Positions 58,874 through 64,000 of a stretch of DNA of 64,000 nucleotides are shown one piece after another. Source of the stretch: Nocardia sp. NBC_01503 (GTDB lineage Bacteria; Actinomycetota; Actinomycetes; Mycobacteriales; Mycobacteriaceae); the NCBI RefSeq assembly GCF_036327755.1, contig NZ_CP109596.1, positions 7,502,001 through 7,566,000 of the forward strand, given 5' to 3'. The translations under genes were made by a program, and so were the position numbers. How positions within the stretch are numbered: position 1 is the first letter of the stretch; each line of letters opens with the position of its first letter. The notes beneath the pieces were generated by a model that saw nothing but the letters and a program-made list of their open reading frames with translations, did not search any database and had not been told where the DNA came from.

Positions 58874-59425
58874 TTGCAGGCCCAGATACACGTGGCGCGT
58901 GAGTTCACGAAATTTGCGGACCGTACGAGCCCCGTCGTCGGGTGGCTGCGGGCACTCGCCGCGTCGGCCTACCGCGAGTGTGGCGGTCCGGGAGTCGGCG
59001 TGGTCGGGATGTGCATCACCGGTGGTTTCGCGCTGGCGACTGCGCTCGAACCGTCAGTCGTCGCGTCCGTCATGAGTCAGCCGGTCTTGCCCGCGCCGAT
59101 CGGGCGGCGTGGTCGTGCCGCCCTCGGCCTGAATGCCGAGGATTTCTCGACAATCGCCGCACGAGCGGACGACGGCCTGCGGGTGCTCGGGCTCCGGTTC
59201 ACCAACGACCGGGGTTGCCCGCCTGAGCGATTCGAGACCCTGCGGACGATGCTCGGGGCCTCGTTCGAGGGGATCGAGCTCGACTCCTCGCCGGGCAACG
59301 CGGCCGGGATCGCACCATCGGCGCACGCGGTGCTCACGGTCTCCCTCGTCGACGAGCCGGGCCATCCGACCCAGGTCGCTCTCGACCGAGTGCTGGCGCT
59401 CCTGGCCGCGCAGCTACGTCGTTGA
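58874..59425 (+). pseudogene. 5'-truncated dienelactone hydrolase family gene
   Basis: About 180 codons homologous to the C-terminal two thirds of a dienelactone hydrolase-type protein: VAREFTKFADRTSPVVGWLRALA, then GGPGVGVVGMCITGGFALATALEPSV, where C in GMCxTGG is the nucleophile, and a late SAHAVLTVSLVDEPGHPT. The N-terminal segment with the first strands and Glu is absent. Upstream (58813-58873) is unrelated sequence next to the group II intron. The coding frame is intact, so decay may be recent. Confidence 0.72.
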
Positions 59426-60319
59426 CCCGTCGCTGCGCGAAGCTGTGATCGCCCAGTCGGGCAGCGGTTCACAGTGCGGGAGCCAGTCCAGCGGTATGGC
59501 GTCGGCCCTTTGGCGAGCACCGAGGATTCCGCCGATGATCGCGCAGGTGGTGTCGATATCGCCACCGGCCACGGCCGCGGTCCAGCAGGCGTCGGCGAAA
59601 TCGTGGCCATGACGGGCCACCACCCATAGACAGAAGGGGACTGTGTCGAGTGCGGAAGTATCTTGACCGGTGCCCAATTCTGCAGCGGCAGTGGCGGATT
59701 CACTCACGGCGCGGGCATGTGTGATCCTGTCTCGTACCGGTCCGGCCGGGGTATGGGTGGCAACAATATCGAGAAGCCGATCGCCGTCCATCTGTGGTTG
59801 CGTCGCGGACAAGGCGGCAGCGACTGCCACGGCGACAGCCCCGGCCACGACATCGGGGTGAGCATGGGTGATCTCCGCCGAGGCCACGGCCTCGGTCACC
59901 ACCAGGTCGAGGCTGTCGGCGAAATAGGCGCCCAGCGGCGCTACGCGCATCGAGGCCCCATTGCCCCAGGAGCCTCGCCCATCTCGCGCCTGTTGAGCGA
60001 GTTCGCGCCAGTGGTAACCCTTTTGGCGTATCGAACGCAGAATCCTGCTCGTTCCGGGTCCGTATCGACGGTAGATGTCGTAACGCTCAGCGAATAATTG
60101 GGCCAGCGCGTCCTGATCGATCCGACCGTACTCGCTCAGGATGGTGTAGATCGAGCAGGCCATTTGGGTATCGTCGGTCCACAGCCAGGGTCCGGGCAGC
60201 AGCGTACGCGCCTGCAGCGCACCATGATTGATCGCATCGTCGAAGCATGATCCGAACCCATCCCCCACCGCGAGACCGCGTAACGACCTCAGGGATCGGG
60301 ATCGACGGTCAGCACTCAT
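59414..60319 (-). CDS. ADP-ribosylglycohydrolase family protein
   Basis: 301 residues. Metal-binding and catalytic motifs are WTDDTQMA near residue 48, and GGDIDTTCAIIGGILGA near residue 265. The N-terminal LRSLRGLAVGDGFG is the usual first helix. Removes ADP-ribose from proteins or hydrolyses related substrates (DraG/ARH-like). ATG 60319 is chosen as the family start. It converges with the truncated hydrolase and the ends overlap by 12 bp. Confidence 0.9.
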   Translation of the reverse strand: MSADRRSRSLRSLRGLAVGDGFGSCFDDAINHGALQARTLLPGPWLWTDDTQMACSIYTILSEYGRIDQDALAQLFAERYDIYRRYGPGTSRILRSIRQKGYHWRELAQQARDGRGSWGNGASMRVAPLGAYFADSLDLVVTEAVASAEITHAHPDVVAGAVAVAVAAALSATQPQMDGDRLLDIVATHTPAGPVRDRITHARAVSESATAAAELGTGQDTSALDTVPFCLWVVARHGHDFADACWTAAVAGGDIDTTCAIIGGILGARQRADAIPLDWLPHCEPLPDWAITASRSDGSTT

Positions 60320-60472
60320 CGGCCCAGTCTGGCAGCAAGCGCCGCCCGAACCCCAACCTCGGCACTGCCGCAAGCCTTTCCGGATCCCGTCATGACGGCC
60401 CAGATTGCCGTGTATGACGGTCTGGCAACCTAGGCTGGATCATCACAGGGAATTGGCTACCGAGGGAACGAT

Positions 60473-60814
60473 GTGAGCAGACAGCATCTTCGAGTGAATC
60501 GATTCGGATTTGCCGAGTACGACGACATGATCGATCTCTCCCGTAGGGTGAATATCTCCGAGCTGGCGGGAGTCTTGAGTTCAATCGTTGAACTGGCCCT
60601 CTCGGGGGAAACTGATTTCCTCGATTCGCTAAGCGATTCCGTCCAAGCGGATTTCGTAACCCCCCTGGGGATGTCTGCCAGAATGCTGTCGAATGGAGAA
60701 TACTCGGCAATGGAGTTTCTCTCGGCGGCCTGCACCGTGAGATACTGCGCCGAGCCTCACATGGCAGAATTCCCGGACGAGCTCGTACAGATGCTGTCTC
60801 GACTACCTCGGTAG
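60473..60814 (+). CDS. Hypothetical protein
   Basis: 113 residues: FAEYDDMIDLSRRVNISELAGVLSSIVELALSGE, then helical FLSAACTVRYCAEPHMAEFPDELVQML. Acidic and helical, with lower GC than neighbours. GAGGGA lies 6 bp before the GTG. No family recognised. Its position in a decay zone suggests a recent insertion or an immunity-type small protein, but there is no direct evidence. Confidence 0.5.
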   Translation: MSRQHLRVNRFGFAEYDDMIDLSRRVNISELAGVLSSIVELALSGETDFLDSLSDSVQADFVTPLGMSARMLSNGEYSAMEFLSAACTVRYCAEPHMAEFPDELVQMLSRLPR

Positions 60815-61083
60815 CGTGCGTGTACATCAGCACCGACGGATATGTCACCATGCCCAACCGGGTGGCCACCGCAGGTGCCGGACCCGGAACACCGGCCAGC
60901 CATGGCGGCGGTGCCGTGCCTCTGATCGGTGGTCCGAGCACCATCGAAACCGTCCGGCATGCACGCGCGGGCGGACCGGCCGGGCAGGGCCGCTATCGTC
61001 GGAGCGACAATCGGAGATTCCGAGACTTCAGGGATGTGCGGAACGGAAGTAGCGATGGGCGAAGCGAGGACGCCTCGGCCTCC

Positions 61084-61320
61084 GTCGAGGTGCTCGAGCA
61101 GTTCCACGCCCTCATCCCGGACGAATGGCTCGATTCGGCCGCCTACGGCACACCGGAGCAGTGCGTGCGCAAGATCTCCCGCGAATACGACCTCGGCTGT
61201 CACTCGGTGATCATGCACGGCGCGAGCCCGCACGAACTGGAATCGGTGGTCGAGGCCTACCGCGCCAACCGCCCCACCCTGCGCCGTGCCGTGGCGGCGA
61301 ATCCGGGAAAGTTCGCCTGA
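61084..61320 (+). pseudogene. C-terminal remnant of an LLM-class flavin monooxygenase
   Basis: 79 codons ending at TGA: VEVLEQFHALIPDEWLDSAAYGTPEQCVRKISREYDLGCHSVIMHGASPHELESVVEAYRANRP. This matches the last helices of luciferase-like F420/FMN monooxygenases (TIGR03857 type). The preceding frame, back to about 60820, does not resemble the family, so the catalytic N-terminus is deleted. Confidence 0.65.
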
Positions 61321-61449
61321 GCCAAGGATTCTCGTACCCGCCGAACCGATGAATTTCGGGTGGATCCGTCGTCGATACCTCTGAACACACCGACAGTGGT
61401 GGCCTGGGCTGGAACAGTTCCAGTACAGGACGAACATATGGAGGCGATT

Positions 61450-62637
61450 GTGAGTGGTAACAGGGTCTTGATCGCGGGCGCGAGCATCGCGGGGCCCGCG
61501 CTCGCGCATTGGCTGCGTCGGTACGGAGCCGAGGTGGCCGTGGTCGAGCGGGCCCCCGAGCTGCGTCCCGGCGGGCAGGCGGTGGACGCGCGCGGGGTGA
61601 CCAAGGAGGTCATCCGGCGCATGGGGCTGGATGCGCAGGTGCGCGCGGCGCGCACCCGGACCGCGGGCGCGTACACCGTGGACGTGGACGGGAAAGTGCT
61701 GGAGACCTTCCGCGCGGAAGATGATGGCGGAGACGGGTTCATCTCGGAGATCGAGATTCTGCGCGGTGATCTGTCCACGGTCCTGTACGACGACACTCGG
61801 GACGGTGTCGAGTACATCTTCGACGACCGGATCGCCGAGCTCACCCAGGACACCGACGGGGTCGACGTGGTATTCGCGAGCGGCGATCGGCGGCGCTTCG
61901 ATCTGGTGATCGGGGCGGACGGGCTGCATTCGTCGCTGCGAGCGTTGGTCTTCGGCCCGCGTGAGCGTTTCATCCGCCATCTCGGACATGTACTGGCTTT
62001 CTACACCGTGCCGAACGAATTCGGGCTGGACGGCTGGCTGATCGACTACCAGGACCAGGCCTCCGGACGCTCCGCGGGCCTGCGGCCCATCCCGGACGCC
62101 ACCCATGCGATGGCCATGTTCTCCTTCCCCGCAGCCGATCTCGATGTCGACTACCGCGACGTCGAGGCCCAAAAGCGCCTGTTGCGTGAGCAAATGGCCG
62201 ATTTGGGCTGGTTGACCCCGCGCATCCTCGCGCACGTCGACGACACCCCGGACTTCTACCTCGACCAGGTCGCCCAGGTGGTGATGGATCGCTGGTCGAG
62301 CGGTCGGGTCGGCCTGCTCGGGGATGCGGCATTCAGCTCGTCGCCAATGTCCGGCCAGGGCACCGGACTTGCCCTGATCGGCGCGTATCTCCTTGCCGGA
62401 GAACTGGCCGCCGCCAACTGGGATCCCGAGGCCGGGTTCGCCGCCTACGAGGCTCGGATGCGTCCGTTCGTCGAGGCCAACCAGGAGATCGGCCGGGTGC
62501 ACGCGCGCACCCGCGACGTCCCCGCGCCGGGCGCCGAGCCGAACGCGGAACCCGAATGGGATTTCGAGTTGATCGATCGCGCGATCAACGGCATCGAGCT
62601 GCCCGACTACGCGGGGCTCCGGGGTCTCAACGCCTGA
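61450..62637 (+). CDS. FAD-dependent aromatic-type monooxygenase
   Basis: 395 residues. FAD-binding: VLIAGASIAGPALAHWLRRYGAEVAVVERA at the N-terminus, then the DG motif (VIGADGLHSSLRALVFG) and GLLGDAAFSSSPMSGQGTGLALIGAYLLAGEL. The pattern is that of the PHBH/TetX group of class A flavoprotein monooxygenases. GTG 61450 is preferred (GGAGG 5 bp upstream); ATG 61438 is possible. Substrate unknown; TetX-like antibiotic inactivation and aromatic hydroxylation are both possible. Confidence 0.9.
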   Translation: MSGNRVLIAGASIAGPALAHWLRRYGAEVAVVERAPELRPGGQAVDARGVTKEVIRRMGLDAQVRAARTRTAGAYTVDVDGKVLETFRAEDDGGDGFISEIEILRGDLSTVLYDDTRDGVEYIFDDRIAELTQDTDGVDVVFASGDRRRFDLVIGADGLHSSLRALVFGPRERFIRHLGHVLAFYTVPNEFGLDGWLIDYQDQASGRSAGLRPIPDATHAMAMFSFPAADLDVDYRDVEAQKRLLREQMADLGWLTPRILAHVDDTPDFYLDQVAQVVMDRWSSGRVGLLGDAAFSSSPMSGQGTGLALIGAYLLAGELAAANWDPEAGFAAYEARMRPFVEANQEIGRVHARTRDVPAPGAEPNAEPEWDFELIDRAINGIELPDYAGLRGLNA

Positions 62638-63241
62638 CCTTGAACCGCAGGTGCAGCACCCGCTCGCCCTGAATGACCAGGTGCGGATCCTCCAGCAGCT
62701 GCTGACCGTCGATATCACCGAAGAACCGTTTGCCCGATCCGAAGATCACGGGGACCACATCGATCGCGACTTCGTCGACCAGACCGGCCGCGAGGATCTG
62801 GCCGCCGACCTGCCCGGCGTTCACCGCGACGGTGCGATCCCCGGCGAGTTCCCGGGCTTTGGCGATCGCGGCGGCGGGGTCGTCGACGAAGTGGTAAGAC
62901 GCCTCGGGGTGCCAGCCCTCGGGTTTGGGTCGATGGGAGACCACGACGACGTGGTCTCCCGCGGGCGGCTGCCCTTCCCAGCCGTTCACCAGGTCGAACA
63001 GGTTGCGGCCCATCACAATCGTGCCGATCGAGGCCCACGTATCGCGGACGTAATCCGCGGAGGCGCGCGAGACCTTGAATCCGCTTTCGGTGCCCGAATG
63101 GTCGAAGCCCGGCTCGCCCGCGGGTTCGGTGATGGGGGTGTCGCCGCTGAAGTACCACTCGTGGAGTGGACCGACGTCATCGTTCTTATCGGCGATGAAG
63201 CCGTCCACCGACATCACATTGTGCATGATCACCGTGCCCAC
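62627..63241 (-). CDS. Dihydrofolate reductase family protein (RibD C-terminal-like)
   Basis: 204 residues: HNVMSVDGFIADKNDDVGPLHEWYF at the N-terminus, VMGRNLFDLVNGWEG, VVVVSHRPKPEGW and GGQILAAGLVDEVAIDVVPVIFGSGKRFF. This is the RibD_C/DHFR-like domain, usually an NADPH-dependent reductase of unknown substrate in actinobacteria. GTG 63241 after GAGGA starts the homologous region; the frame remains open upstream through non-homologous sequence. Converges with the monooxygenase gene, overlap 11 bp. Paired with the AraC gene upstream. Confidence 0.87.
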   Translation of the reverse strand: MGTVIMHNVMSVDGFIADKNDDVGPLHEWYFSGDTPITEPAGEPGFDHSGTESGFKVSRASADYVRDTWASIGTIVMGRNLFDLVNGWEGQPPAGDHVVVVSHRPKPEGWHPEASYHFVDDPAAAIAKARELAGDRTVAVNAGQVGGQILAAGLVDEVAIDVVPVIFGSGKRFFGDIDGQQLLEDPHLVIQGERVLHLRFKVRR

Positions 63242-63314
63242 TGGGTCTCCTCGATTCGCTCGTGCGTTGGCTTTCTGATTCTGTTGCACCGCGGGTTTCC
63301 GGTCTTGTAAAAAA

Positions 63315-64000
63315 TCACTCGAACGGTATCGGACCGGCATCCGGTGGGAATCCGTCCTCGGCGGGGAATTTTCGACGCAGCGCCAGGTATTCGGTGGGGG
63401 TGTAGCCGGTGAAGTCCTTGAACTCCCGACTGGAGTGCGCCTGATCGAAATAGCCTGCGGAGTGCGCGAATTCGGACCAGTCGACAGGTCGTCGCGCATC
63501 GACGGAGAGGATGAGCCGGGCGAAGCGGTAGATACGCGCCACACGCTTGGGCGTGACGCCGATTTGCGATTTGAACTGTGCGGCAAGGTGATTGCCGCTC
63601 ACTCCGGCGGCCTCGGTCAGTGCGGTGACCGGCATCGAACCGTACGCGCTCGCCAACCGCGCACCTGTGTGGCTGACCAGATCGAGACTGCGCGTGGGTG
63701 TTTCGGTGAGCCTGGACCGCAGCTCCCGCTCCACGAACCCGAGTGTCCGGGCCGGAGATCCGATGGCGTGGACCTGCTCGCGGATTCGATCCAGCGAGCG
63801 TTGCCAGACGGCATCGACGGGTACGCAGCGATCCAGCAACTCGATCCCCGGGATACCGGTGAACGCCGCGATGCCCCAGGGCTTGAAATGCACCCCGACC
63901 AGTCGTACGTGCGCCGAGTATTCCACGACGAAACGCTTGGTCCGCAGGCCCATGAACCATCCGTCGATCAAGGTCGAGGGTGACGCGGGCGGGTCACGAT
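63315..64000 (-). CDS. AraC-family regulator, N-terminus beyond window
   Basis: At least 228 residues are visible, with the frame open to the window edge. An N-terminal sensory part (VVEYSAHVRLVGVHFKPWGIAAFTGIPG, typical of the DUF6597 group) is followed by the C-terminal helix-turn-helix: VTALTEAAGVSGNHLAAQFKSQIGVTPKRVARIYRFARL and AHSAGYFDQAHSSREFKDFTGYTPTEYLALR. It is on the same strand upstream of the DHFR-family gene, so may regulate it. Start lies outside the window. Confidence 0.85.
   Translation of the reverse strand, partial: RDPPASPSTLIDGWFMGLRTKRFVVEYSAHVRLVGVHFKPWGIAAFTGIPGIELLDRCVPVDAVWQRSLDRIREQVHAIGSPARTLGFVERELRSRLTETPTRSLDLVSHTGARLASAYGSMPVTALTEAAGVSGNHLAAQFKSQIGVTPKRVARIYRFARLILSVDARRPVDWSEFAHSAGYFDQAHSSREFKDFTGYTPTEYLALRRKFPAEDGFPPDAGPIPFE

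Noticed and set aside
60757..62718. 653-codon minus-strand open frame
   Set aside because: It is the antisense shadow of the FAD monooxygenase and the LLM remnant; its translation has no family features.

Overview
High-GC actinobacterial chromosome, most likely Nocardia or a close relative. The indicators are GTG/TTG starts and ATGA overlaps, a mycothiol-dependent formaldehyde dehydrogenase, an MCE protein, an ANTAR protein, an XRE/DUF397 pair, a SARP-type regulator and two ECF sigma factors with SnoaL-like tails. The genus is inferred from gene content only. No rRNA, tRNA or CRISPR was seen.

Layout. 1-9.8 kb: a myo-inositol catabolic operon on the minus strand (IolE-like isomerase, sugar ABC transporter, iolC, aldolase, iolB, iolD). 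It lies opposite a LacI-type regulator and an IolG-like dehydrogenase, with two perfect palindromic operators between them. 9.8-17 kb: MarR regulator, secreted carboxylesterase, a short ANTAR protein, LysE exporter with its LysR partner, and mscR with a metallo-beta-lactamase-fold hydrolase. 17-31 kb: YbdK ligase, UbiB-like kinase, flavin monooxygenase, EEP-fold hydrolase, truncated lipoprotein, two-component system, AraC regulator and SDR. 31-42 kb: DUF5995 protein, acyl-CoA dehydrogenase, tandem ATP-grasp ligases followed by an S15-like hydrolase, a nucleoside-binding lipoprotein, a divergent second EF-Tu and a SigJ-type sigma factor locus. 42-49 kb: AfsR/SARP regulator, orphan MCE protein, L,D-transpeptidase and SigG-type sigma factor. 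49-51.4 kb: a lower-GC accessory patch with XRE/DUF397, small ORFs and an unusual Fe-S protein. 51.4-64 kb: beta-lactamase-like hydrolase, MarR/VOC pair, an isoprenyl synthase plus MpaB-like oxygenase operon, an alpha/beta hydrolase behind a broken TetR gene, then a decay zone and further enzymes.

The most notable find is at 58.1-58.8 kb: a group II intron on the minus strand with an intact-looking domain V and domain VI, in which the reverse-transcriptase ORF is reduced to its first few codons. It sits in a decay zone: a 5'-truncated dienelactone hydrolase, a TetR remnant and a luciferase-like monooxygenase remnant lie within 4.5 kb. Other points worth checking are a CDGSH protein with Cys in place of the cluster His, a flavin monooxygenase with Arg in place of the fingerprint His, a prenyl synthase/MpaB operon, and tandem ATP-grasp ligases coupled to a dipeptidase-like hydrolase.
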